From Corticium candelabrum (lineage: Eukaryota > Porifera > Homoscleromorpha > Homosclerophorida > Plakinidae): DNA of 64,000 bases. The stretch covers positions 9,110,664 to 9,174,663 of the forward strand of contig NC_085085.1 in assembly GCF_963422355.1 (NCBI RefSeq), written 5' to 3'. This document shows positions 24,501-36,100 of the stretch, in pieces. A program made the translations under genes and the position numbers. The stretch's first letter is position 1. The number at the start of each line of letters is the position of its first letter. The notes beneath the pieces were generated by a model. The model was not told the DNA's origin. It did not search any database and worked only from the letters and a program-made list of their open reading frames with translations.

Positions 24501-27438
24501 GGCTGACTGTGTAGTTTGGGAAAACAGCTAGGGTTGTGATACCCCTGCAGGTCGCACACGGATCTTGACCGAGATTCATGAGGGCCATCCTGCAACTGCT
24601 AGAATAAAAATATTGGCAAGAGGTGTGGTCTGGTGGCCAAACATTGACGCAGAGGTGGAAAAACTGGTCAGGAAGTGAGAAATATGCCAAATGAACCGCC
24701 CAAACCCTCCTTCAGCGCCGCTACATCCATGGCAGTGGCCAAAAACCATGGTCAAGAGTACACGTGGACTTAGTAGGACCGCTGCTAGGGTCAATGTTCT
24801 TAGTAATAGTGGATGCACATTTAAAGTGGATTGAGGTCTACAACACAGGGCAGGCATCTACAGGCTTGGTGACGGTACGTAAACTGCTACAAACTTTTGT
24901 TCAACACGGACTCCCAAACGCGGTAGTCTCGGATACGGGTCGTGTTTTACCAGCAGTATGTTTTCAGAGTTTATGAGGCAGAATGGCATCCAACATATCA
25001 AAGTTGCACCATATCACCCAGCTTTCAATGGTCTGATAGCACTTGCCGCCCAGACATTTAAGGCTGGAGTGAAGAGAATGATAGTGGGTACTCTAGAAGA
25101 TCTTATTAATCGTTTTGTTTGCATAACGAACAACACCAAACACCACCACGAGAGTATCTCCGGCCAAACTCTTGATGGGACAGAAACTCAAGACTCGCCT
25201 GGACGTGGTCAGGCCAGGGTTAGAGGAACGGATGATAGGCAGGCCAGGCAAAAGGAAGGCCATGATCAAACGGCGCGAGACAGAGTTTTACAAGAGGGAG
25301 GCACTATTTTTGCTTGAAATCATAACGAGGGAGCCGCCTGGTTTCCTTACAAAATAGTGGATGCGACATGGTAGTTGTCACTTAGATGTCAGTTGGCAGA
25401 CCAGAGGATAGTACGTAAGCACCAGGATCTATTCCGGCACCAAGAACCGCCAACTGCTGAGCAAAAGCAGGAGGCCAAGGTAGGAACCCCTGAGTTACGA
25501 ATGGTTAAGAGAAACAGAATGTAGAAGTACCACCACCTACAGATTCCGCTAAAACAGACCCGTAGCAAGCATGAGAAAATGGTCCGGTGAAAGATAAAAT
25601 TAATAGTTATATGCTGCGATTGATATTAATGTCTTAGAAAAAAGCATTTCACTCAACAACAAAGAACTAAATCGTACAACCATTTAATTAGAAAGCAGTC
25701 AAGTCTTCACAGAAACTGCTCCAGAACACTGTGTATTCCAGCGTAATACATGGCCAGAACATAACATCGCACACCAAATGCCTAAAGTCAACATGCATCA
25801 GAACTTGGCAAAAATGTTTGATCGGTGCTCTGATTCTCCCACAAAGTCATTTAGAATTGCTTTCAGGTCCAGTGCATCTGTCCTGTTCTTGTGAACATAA
25901 AGTAGCATGAGATAGTTTAGCCACTCTTGCATCATAGTTGTTCTAAAGTAGCTTTTGAGTCGTCTCAGCGCTCTAAATGACCTTTCAGATGACGCATTGG
26001 TGGCTGTCATGACCAACACAAGTTGAAAAAGGCGTTTCACCTGTGATAAATGGACCCTCTGACCATGAGACAACGAGAGAAAATAAGACTTTATGTCAAA
26101 GACGGTCATCTTTGTGCTGGCCTCCTTTGATTGAAGTTGATACGTTTGTTGGAAGTGGACTCCAAACGTTTGAAGTTGTGCATACAGCATCTCCTGGTCA
26201 AAGTCATCTTTATAGAATGCACAAACCGCTTTCAGATCATCTTCTAACTTCTGCTGTTTGGCAGCCTTAATCAAAAGTGTCTCCAAAGAATGATATATTC
26301 TGTAGCCAGGCTGATCAAATCGAGATTGAATACAGTTGATAATGAGATCGAGTGCTTCATAATAGCACTGCCTATAGTGTTCTTTTGGGGTCTCATGAAA
26401 GTCCCCTTCACACGAATCCTCACAAAGCCTCCTAGGCATTTTCCTCCTTTGGGGTAGCTGTGGGTCACTGACATTCCCTGGTGGTGGCAGGAAGAGTGAC
26501 AAGAACTTCAACTGCTTCACGATGACACGCACTCTTTACGTGGTTTTTGAATCCTGTGGTTGCATCTTTCCAGTTTGAAAATCCATGAATACAATTATAG
26601 ACCAAAAGTCTACTTCGGTATGTGCTAGAGTACTAACAAAAGCAGGATCCAGTTTAGATTTGATCGGTTTGAGAGCCAATGCTTTTACGCACAGGTGACA
26701 AAACACGACATCGTCAGCCTCGTGGTAGTAAAGAAATGGCCACTGATGAAACCAAGATGGCCTGAAGCAACGCAACTCCGCCTTCTTCCCAAAGGGGCGC
26801 TTTGGAAAATCGAAGTTCAGGGGTTGGTGAGGCTGGTTAAGAACGGCTTGATCATCAGCAAAGACTTTCGATGTGCTGGCCGCCATACTTAGAAGATTTA
26901 GGACAAATCCCTAATGTGGCTTCGAACCCTTCTACTCTTACACTGAATTCTTCCAGCTATTTCTGGTACGTATCTCAATTTTTACAATATAATCAATGTC
27001 CACTGTGATTATTACATTACTCTGTGCCTGATAACGTAGACAAAATAGAAAGTAAATAATATATTTTATCACCTATAGCTATATAACCGGAAGTCTACGC
27101 CATTCTGCCGCTGCTGAAACTACAGTCTCTGAAAAATGGTCCGGCAAATACCTGTCGGACCGCTTGCTACGGGCCTGTAAAAAACCACAACCGGAAACCA
27201 TTCAACCAGATCAACCAACCGGAACAGTTGGGAAAGTACAACTCTGCGACGATCAAACAGAGTGATCCGACCGCCGGACAGACTGCATGAACTTGTAGTA
27301 GTGAGTTGTGACTATATTTGGGAAAAAGGAATGTAATAGATTAGAGAGACAGGTTGCATAGTAATATTTAGAGCAGTGTTTCCATTGTAGATTAGTTGCG
27401 CGAGCACAAGAAATATATGTTGAGTTGTGTTCACTACA
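21525..27438 (+). mobile_element. Decayed Ty3/gypsy LTR retrotransposon
   Basis: LTR-like ends at about 21525-21713 and 27284-27438 share TAGATTAGAGAGACA and AAATATATGTTGAGTTG and finish in CACTACA. Inside, an ATG at 21726 begins gag (LDAFDAESDEWPQHEKQM). Broken RT pieces follow at about 22980-23560. The RNase H block at about 23970-24290 contains HNNADALSRVPLP. The integrase is at 24530-25100 (HEGHPATARIKILARGVVWW). Many stops and frame shifts show it is dead. A hAT relic lies before the 3' LTR. The LTRs have diverged strongly, so the insertion is old. Confidence 0.75.
25798..26886 (-). pseudogene. hAT transposase with internal deletion
   Basis: The minus-strand N-terminal part (26886-26536) has a zinc-finger region (CFRPSWFHQWPFLYYHEADD, VVFCHLCVKAL) like TTF/ZMYM-type hAT proteins. 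The next part (26532-25798) is already the C-terminal domain ending (TNASSERSFRALRRLKSYFR). The catalytic middle, normally several hundred residues, is missing, so the copy could at most be moved in trans. It lies inside the decayed gypsy element. Confidence 0.75.
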
Positions 27439-27723
27439 ACGTGCAACCTGGCGCATGCTCCGTACATAACACGCGTTTTCTCCGCTACCAAAGCGACTGC
27501 ACGCTTGCCTGAAAGTAGGGCAGCACGGAGTTTTACGATAAAGCCTACATTTTAAGATCAGGTTGTATTTCTGTTGGAGTTCCCCTCTAGTATTTAATTT
27601 AAAGTGTATGAAAAGCAATACAACATTTTTATATTCCTTAAGCAGAAGCTAGCATACCTAGGTGACATGCAGTAACCTATTGGGTTTTAACTATCACAAC
27701 ATCTCATACTAGACATTTCGTAC

Positions 27724-27828
27724 CATTTCTCCTTTCTCTGCGGCGCACACCACTGAGTCCACGCCCACTCCAGCTGCCGCTGTGGTGATCACCCACAATA
27801 GCATCAACATCAACTCACTTCTTTTCAT
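27724..27828 (-). CDS. Collagen-TNF gene, exon 1 (signal peptide)
   Basis: 35 codons beginning MKRSELMLMLLWVITTAAAG, a basic start followed by a hydrophobic core, i.e. a signal peptide. It ends EKGEM at a GT donor in phase 0. The next exon (19301-19266) begins GAPGHPG in phase 0, so the Gly-X-Y repeat continues exactly across the 8.4-kb intron. That continuity is the reason for the join. Confidence 0.75.
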
Positions 27829-30221
27829 ATCCAAACGAGCGATCTGAACACGAAACAGCAATCAGTAACGAGCGGCACGATATTCATGTAAGCGTCTCTG
27901 TAGCTACTCATCTAGAGACATGCAGACAATACACGAGTTAGTAATGATCGCTAGAAGACGACGACGGCGTTATAGTTAGGTATGAAGCGGACCGAGAGAA
28001 CCGAGCAAGACGTACGGATTATCAACGTCGCTTGAAACGCGCAAATGACGGATCGTTGCCCGTACTGAAGGTATAGCGATACGCCAGTTGGGTGGGTGGT
28101 CTGCTATGTAGACACGCCTAGATGCTGCTGCCAAACATAATATTTAGGTTTCGATCTCCCGTATCCACTGGCATCCTCTTTACTTTTCAAACTGTTAGTT
28201 CCTAGTATTCTAACACTATCGCTCCACCTACTGTACGTCGTTTGCCTCTCGGAGATGAACGAGTTGAGAAGAGGGCTGGACAAACGGGGAATGTATTAAT
28301 TAAGTCAACTAATTAGGAGAATGTGGTAAAAGGGTCGGAGCCAAACATTGGGGCGTATAGAAGATAAATATTAATTAATCACGTCGCACCAACTAAAAAA
28401 TAATTTGTTCAAGCGGAAATTAGAGGGCTGATACAGTTATTTGCCGCTGTTGCTGATCTTTCTCTGCCTTGTCCCCTACTTTGCATCCTATCAGTATCAG
28501 AGATTAGGAGTAGCCTCAATCGAGTCTGCCGCAAAGAAGGCGCAGGTCTCGATTACAGTCGGTACAACAAGCAGTGCTGACCAAACGAAGAGCTAGAGTA
28601 ATGGCTTTCGTTACTGTAACGTTTGTATTGCAATACAACGTGTATTAATATATTAATGGCTCACAGTACACTATCTAAAGTATGCAACCAAGAGTTAGAC
28701 TAACGGCAAGTGAGTACATGGTAACTGCTATATTCTATCTATCTAGATAGTCTACTAATCTACTAATCTAGTCTACTCCTTACATCCATCTTAATATGTT
28801 GCAATTTTTTTGCTAATCGTCAACGTGTCTGTCATCATATCAAGTTTGTAAATTGTATGATCTATTATGTTTATATGATTTCATCAGGTCAATGAACTTT
28901 TGCACACAAAGCCACAATGACATCCATGAACCACTTGTAGTCACTTTACGTGATGATGAAAGTATGCAACACAGTATGCACTGACATATTTTTATTACTG
29001 TTTGATACTTATGCAGTAGAGTATAGGCATATATGGCTGACTGTTTTTACATATCGAATTTTAGTAAATTTCAGCTTTGAGTCATCAGAAATCAAACTTT
29101 GTAGAAGTCACTTGACTCATATCATAATCTACTCAAAAGGCATGGAAGCACTTCCGGTCCACGTGTGGCTGTTAGTGTGGATGGGTGGGTAAGTATGTCA
29201 GCTCAAAGTGTGTCACACTTTAATGCTGGTTAATTTTGGACACTGAACGACAGCATTGACTGTTTGATTGTATACGTAATACACTTTAATTCATTACATG
29301 CTAAACCCAGCAAGGCCATAGGAGCCGCTCCAGAAGACCGAAATACGAGGCTATCTTACACATGCTGGTTAGCCTAAGTTAGGCCAAACTACTTCCTATT
29401 TGCTCTCTACGGGCCTGAAATAGTCCTAGCCTCACAAGCCATGCCCTTCCGCTCAGTCGCAGAACTAAATGCACGCTAATGATCACGCGAAGAGGAAGTG
29501 GAGCGTTTGCCGCAATTGCAATATGCAGTTCGAAGATACGTAGAATATCCTATGCTATCTCAACAATAGATACTTACAATATTTTGAATACAGCCGTTTT
29601 GATGGTTTGAATATACAAGTAGCAGTCGATCTCGCTGATAAATATGATAACTGCAAGAGAATCAAGTATTTGCAGACGGTTACTATTGTGAAGTTTGATT
29701 TGATAATAATTATTAGTAACAGTTTGGCATTTGTCTGATTAGCTGTATGATAATAATCGAGCTACCGCGGTGCTAACTAAGAAGGTCAAAATCACACAAC
29801 TTGCTAATGTATGGCACAATACATAAAGGAGTAAGCATTTTAAGCTTGCATTATGATCATGCATGGCAAGTGTAATACATATAAATTTTAATGATAAGCA
29901 ATTGATATTATGACGCATTTCTCAAAACTACATTCAGATAGGGAATTCCTCAACAGATCCGACTATACCAGTACCTTGATGCCTGAAAGAATTCTATGGA
30001 CTACGGTACTAGATTTAAATTAGGTAATAGGTGTCCATCAAACAAAGTTTTGTTGTAATTTTGTCAGTAAATATTATTGTGTGATAAAATCCTGTAATAA
30101 AATTAGAATTTTTGCTATAAATTGATAGGAATTGCGCTTTCCAAGTGTGATTTATAGATACTAGCTGTATAGCTATAGTTCTGTTTGTGAGGTCGTATGG
30201 TTTTACTCTAGTGTCAAGAAT
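27829..30221. other. AT-rich intergenic region upstream of the collagen-TNF gene
   Basis: Should include the promoter of the collagen-TNF gene, which reads leftward. One open stretch ending at a GT (about 28003-28073, with YEADRENRARRTDYQRRLKR) could be an exon but matches no family I know. Otherwise nothing recognisable. Confidence 0.45.
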
Positions 30222-30552
30222 CAGGCCCGTAGGCTGGTCGCAGGAGTGTGTGTGTGTGTGTGGGGGGGGGGGGTGACTTTGCCAACAAAGTCTATGTGGT
30301 TTCAATTAAATGTAATCGCACTGCGCTAAAGTTTTTTTGGTGAATTCACCACTTTGGAAACGTGTTTAAAATTGTGTTTGTATACTTAGTTCACATAATT
30401 GTATTTGCAATTGCTCGGGCATTATCTAATAATACGTATCTGTATTCATAATTGTATATGTAAGACTTAGAGTTAGCAGAAAACATTAGTGTAACAGTAC
30501 CGAGTCAAGTTCGAGTCTGCGAGGATGAAGGCGAGTATAATAATCGACTACG

Positions 30553-31032
30553 GTCAGTGGACGGTTCGGGTCAGTGGACGGTTCGGCCATTTAATTTTCT
30601 ACATTTCAATTTTCATGTTTTAATTTTTCAATTTTCAATTTTTAGTCCTTTTTTAATTTTTAATTTTTAATTTTTAATTTTTTACTTGCATTCTTATTTA
30701 AAATTGTTGTGTTTATTAAATTTTAATTTTTAATTTTTAAATTTTTAATTTTTAATTTTTAATTTTCCATATTTTTGTAAAATGGTTTTCATCTTTTGAT
30801 GTGTTGATGCTTGTGATCTTTAGATTTATCTTTTAAAATTTGATTTTTAGGCACCTATGTGCTCAAAACTAGAAACTTGAACGCGCTGTTCGCTTTTCTA
30901 TTTCTAACATGAATAGAAAATAGAAAATTGAAATGACCGAAGACGCTAGACACAGCAGGGTCTCAGCGGGGGTCCCAGCAGGGCTTCCATTCGCACGCAT
31001 GTCTCAGGAGATCACGTTTCCAACACGCTAGC
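30553..31032 (+). repeat. Left terminal inverted repeat of the 11.4-kb element
   Basis: 480 bp, with a tandem 17-bp duplication at the outer end and an AT-rich core of TTTTTAA units. It ends ..CACGCTAGC, 3 bp before the inverted repeat of the rve-type transposon. Confidence 0.9.
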
Positions 31033-31035
31033 TTT

Positions 31036-32587
31036 CCCCGGGAAGGCACGCCCTCAACTTGCACAACCAGTTAGTATTGCAGTCGCTGTAATGGACGAGG
31101 CAGACATCAGACGAATGGTAGAAGAAGGCATTTCGCATTCAGAAATAAGCTATAGATTGAGGCGAAGACATCCTGGAGTTAGAGGACTTTCTGAGAGATC
31201 GGTGAGAAGATTTTGCTTTGAACACGACATCCACTCTAACTCGGGTGTGTCGAATCGTGAGTTGAGGCAAATCGTTGAAGCCGGTGTTAGAGAGGTAAAT
31301 TGTAAATATGTACATACTCTAAATATCTATATACATGTGATTACAACGTTGCTGAAATAAGGTTGGGCCAGCATACGGGAGGAAGATGATGAAGGGCTAC
31401 TTGCAAACTAGAGGCTTTCGTGTATGGGAAAAGAGAGTGGGATGGGCTCTTGGACAAGTTGCTCCTGGATATCACAGAAGGAGGCAAGCTCTTGCGCATC
31501 GACGAGTAAATCCCATACCCTATTACGCTCAATACTGTGGTCACAAAATGCACATAGACCAGAATGAAAAGCTTGTGATGTATGGAGTTACACATGTCCT
31601 CGCCATTGACGGCTATAGTGGATTCATTCTTGGCATCATCACAATGCCTATCAAAAACAACATTTTGATTTACAGCCACTTATTCGGACCTATCTTGATA
31701 CAATTTGGTCTGTGGGATCAAATACGAGTTGACCATGGGAAAGAGTTCATTTTGTCTCTATACGTGCAAGAACGCTTAGCAAATTTAAGGCGAAATCAAA
31801 GAAGAGCTCCCCATGTTCAGTCAATGTCTAGGGAGGTATAGACAACAACATGAATGACACACAATGATTAGGATGTGATTGTAATATACTTAATTCTTTA
31901 ATTACCTAGAATCATCCAGCAGAAAGAATATGGGTGGAAGTCAACCAAAGGGTTAATTATCCTGTTAAGGAATGCCTTAATGATCTGGTGGAAACCGACC
32001 AACTAGACTTGAACGATGACATTGTCAAGTTTTGTATCTCGTGGCTGGCTATGAGAGTGTGCCAGGCTGGAATAGAACTATTTGTTCTAGCGTGGAACAA
32101 CCATCCTATTCCAGGTATAGGATAAAGTCTGCATATTACTGTCAATTAGCAACACACTTTGTGTAACTTTGCATATAGGAAAAGGAACTCCTAATCACAG
32201 AGTTCAAAATCACCAGGCTGTTAGACTTCCAGCAGGAACAATTCCAAGTGTAGACTACGCAGTGCAGTTATTCGAAGGAGAGGGAGGAATTTTGAGAAGG
32301 TCAACAGAATATGGCAATGATCCGATTGCGGACAACGCCATCCACTTGGCCAGAAGTCAATATTTTACATTAAACCACGGAACCTACAATGATCTCTACT
32401 CAGCAACAGCAAACGGCTATTATACTCCATTTCATGACGCTTGGCGCTATTTCTATCATTTGACAATTACTTTGTAATAGTTGCATGATGAAAAATAGCC
32501 ATTGGAGTACCGCTTCAATATAGAACCTAAAAAATAGCGACTGCAATACTAACTGGTTGTGCAAGTTGAGGGCGTGCCTTCCCGGGG
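31036..32587 (+). mobile_element. Intact small DNA transposon with rve-type integrase and perfect 52-bp inverted repeats
   Basis: 31036-31087 begins CCCCGGGAAGGCACGCCC and ends TATTGCAGTCGCT. Its exact complement is 32536-32587. The transposase ATG lies 3 bp after the left repeat and the stop is 58 bp before the right one, so the element is little more than its gene. I found no clear target duplication. Confidence 0.9.
31091..32477 (+). CDS. rve-type (DDE integrase-core) transposase, 393 aa, intact
   Basis: Four exons: 31091-31294, 31362-31835, 31910-32114 and 32179-32477, phases 0, 0 and 1, GT-AG introns, no internal stop. An N-terminal helix-turn-helix-like part (ISHSEISYRLRRRHPGVRGL) precedes the integrase core. 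Candidate catalytic residues are D in MHIDQNEKL, D in RVDHGKEF and E in NHPAERIW, the last two 39 residues apart as in D,D(35-40)E enzymes. The core matches an integrase-core family (Pfam rva_4-like, from memory) found scattered in fish and invertebrate genomes. It would cut and join DNA at the 52-bp inverted repeats that hug it. The perfect repeats and intact frame suggest recent activity. Confidence 0.9.
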
Positions 32588-33178
32588 AATTCCCTCAATG
32601 ATCATGAGTGAGATCTAGCAAGGGTGATGATGTCTACGGTTAGCAAATTGCTTTTGTACATTTGGAAAGCCTATAGCTTTTGATGTTCAGAGAGTTTCTT
32701 TATCGATACACTATAGTAGCTAGTGTGCGGAGGTAGCCGTTTGCGAGAAGAGGGAAAGGCGTGGCCGTATGTTCTCACACCCCACCTAGTGCTAAACGAT
32801 TTGCTTCGAAGCCTCTAGTCTGGTTGTTTGTGAGAAGAGTTAGCTAACCCCATGAGTGGCTAACAATAAACGTCAAAACAAATCGCATTGCAGCTCTAGA
32901 AGAGTCCGAACCACCGCTCGGTAGTAATTGGACGGGTCGACTGCTTTCTCACACCGCAAGACATTCTTGGGTAGACTTTCGCAGCCTCCACTACAGTTGT
33001 TTTGTAAGCGTCGTCTACGTTAGGTCACCACAACTTGCATCTCCCCATATTGTTTTTGACTAATGTTGTGAAGCGTTCGCTAGGCGTGGTCACACCGCCT
33101 CGGCTCTATTAGAGGAGGTCGTATCGGTCAGTAGTCGTCAATCGTTAGTAAAATCATTTCAGTGTGCGTGTGGAGACG

Positions 33179-36100
33179 ATGGACAGGCAACGACGGTTAA
33201 GTGGACCATTTGACATGGTGACCATTTTTCGAGGAACGCAAGAGTTGCCAATGAAATTGTCGGACGTGAGCAGTTTGCGACTGTCTCGAGTTTTCAAGGC
33301 AAGTCAAGTTGTACACGGCGCGAACAACTTTAGATGTTAAAACAATCATACACTGTTAACTAATTAATTAAGGTGATCGACAAAATTCAGTGTTGCGTAT
33401 CACTGTGTAGGTAGAAGTCATTTACCTGAAAAGAGAGGATGGCAACGAGGCGGCAATATTTCCTCATACTGGAGGTCGATTCGACGGACTCTCGGCTGGT
33501 CATCGCTATCAACTCTACGGCGACCCGCTCTTGGTGGAAGAGTCCAATGTGTCCGATGCCTCGTCGTTTCCGCACAGTCGTCGCCTACAGCTGCAGCCAG
33601 TGGTAGGTGTAACCAGTGAAGCAAGTCGCCATACTGCTAGGACCGCAACAGTTCCAGCACCCGGAACTTCATGGGCGCCGACGCCGTCTTCCTCTTGGTC
33701 TGCGTTTAGATCGGTAGCACCGAGCAGCAAGAAAGCGCGGTCGCAATCGGCAGTCAGAGAAATCAAGAAGAGTGTTGACCTGTGGTCTATGGAAGTCGTT
33801 CGAAACAAGCTGCAGCTAGCCGAAGTACGTTCGCAGACGTACGTTCGCTTTGCCGAAAGTGACGTCAGCCTACTACATATTACTGACTTAGTTCAGAGTC
33901 ACTTTGAAGCTCAAGGTGTTGTTCCGTGTGACGACCGAATTATCCTAGTGGACAACCGCGGCGTACCGTTCGCAGATGACGAAGGAACAAGAGGTAGGAT
34001 ATACGTTACATCTATGCACGCACAGTATGCATGACGAGGTGTTTATCTAGGAGTCTCTGCAGCAAGCAGCGCGGTCTTCTTTAATTTGTCTGTGCATGAA
34101 CATGTCGCTCACCCTAAAGCCTTGCATGCTCAAATGCACTAGCAAGCATGCATGCACTCTAGCTGGTATGTATATGTAGCACCGTCCAGACGCAACGTTC
34201 TATAAAATACGTTGTACTCCTGTCTAGACGTATCCGTGCTATACTGCACTCTCTCGTGTAATATAATCCAAGCAGGCACTGGTATATAGGACACACTCGA
34301 ACGATCAACTGATCAATCCTTACGCAAGTGCTACGTACACCAAGTAGTGAACTTGAACTAAGCTCTATATAAGTAGACGATACACCGTACTACACAATAC
34401 ACGTACTACACGGTACACGATCAATACTAAGCTAGTCTAGCAAATTCACAAGTTATATAGGCGCTACCTAATGACGTCAACTAACGTACGCTAAGTAGCT
34501 AGTGCGCTACACCGTTGCTACATTCCTCCCTCTTTATTCTAAAACACGTCCTCGTGAGTCAAAGTCAAGGTAACAGTAATCAACACAACGCTACGGTAAG
34601 TCTAACTCATATTCTTCTTGGTTCATCCAGCCAGGTGGTCGCCGATTTCGAAGAGGACGAATCGGATGTGCCATCTGTAGCTCTGGCTCCGGCTGCTCGA
34701 CTTCATTGTCAACCTCCGGTGTACTTGCGTCGGACAGCTCAACAATCTCGTGACGGATTCCCAGTTCTCCCATCGCACGCTCATGGTCATTACGATCAGG
34801 CAATGGAAAACGTCGTTTAGTTGTCTGCTTGTTCTGTTGTTGAGTTGACATCAACTCTGGATCTTGCAAGTCCATGGGTCGTCGGTAGTGGTGTCTTAAT
34901 CTGTTCAGATGGACTCGTTGCTGTCGACCTCCTTGTGTGTGAACAATAGAGACATTGTTGTCACTGTGGAGCTTCAGGATCTTGAACGGACCAGTATAGG
35001 GTTTTGACAACTTTGGTGATAGACCCCTCTTAACCGCCGGACTGTACAGCCACACATAGTCTCCTTCTCTGAACTTTGTTGTCTCTTTATTCCTTTGGTT
35101 AAAGACTTTTGCTTGCCTGTGCTGTGCTCTTGTTGTTTCTTCATTTACTATTTCTCGTGCTATTTGTAGTTTAGCTTTCAGATCTTTGCCAAATTGTGTT
35201 GTAGATTGCTCCTCTGGTAATGCTTTATCAAGCTCTACATCAATCGGAAGTCGTGCTCTCCTTCCAAACAGTAACTCGTGTGGACTTTCTCCAGTGGATG
35301 CATGTTTTGAGGTTCTGTATCCCATGAGTACTAAAGGTAGCCACTCGTCCCACTCGGTCTGGTTCCCTTCAACATACTTTGACAATGCCTCGATGAGCGT
35401 TTTGTTCATCCGCTCCACTAGTCCATCACATTGAGGATGATAAGAGGTGGTTCTAGTCTTCTTCATCCCTAATAGCTTGCAGACTTCTTGCATCACCCTT
35501 CCTTCAAAATTTGCTCCTCTGTCACTGTGGATGATTACGGGCACTCCATAACGACAAATAACTTCTTGGACGAGAACCTTTGCCACTGATTCTGCTCGTT
35601 GGTCAGGAAGCGGGAATGCCTCCACCCATTTGGTGTAGTAGTCGGCCATGACTAGGATATATTTATTCCCCTTGTTACTTGTTGGTAGTGGCCCTACAAA
35701 ATCCATGGCCAACATTTCCATTGGACCTCCAATAGGAATCGATTGCAAGTCAGCTTGTATTGGATTCTTGGGCTGCTTCTTCCTGGCACACTGTTGACAC
35801 GTGTGAATATAGGTCTGGATGTCCTTAGTGTATCCTGGCCACCAGCAAATCTCCGAGACCTTGTCTATTGTCTTGTCGACGCCAAAGTGTCCACCTTGGT
35901 CGTGCAGACTATGTAACACCTTGGGAATCAAGCATCTTGGGACCACCAGTCTTGGACTGTCGTCACCTCCTTGAGTTGGGGCTTGTGGTCGATACCGGTA
36001 CAAAATACCATTTTCTATTGTGAGCTGGTGCCACACTTTGCGAAAAGCACACAACTGCTGACTAGTACGCCAAGGTCCTCGTACGGGTGGATGATCAGGG

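Larger units (their letters stand above)
19367..27595. repeat. Inverted-repeat-bounded insertion block in intron 1 of the collagen-TNF gene
   Basis: 19367-19549 reappears inverted at about 27439-27595, with shared blocks around TCCAAC..AATACAACCTGA.CTTA and GCGGAGAAAACGCG. A near-identical direct sequence, ATTTAAAGTxTATG, lies just outside each arm (19349 and 27597), like a target duplication. The block encloses two decayed gypsy elements, a hAT relic and GC-rich repeats. Whether it moved as one unit is inference. Confidence 0.6.
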
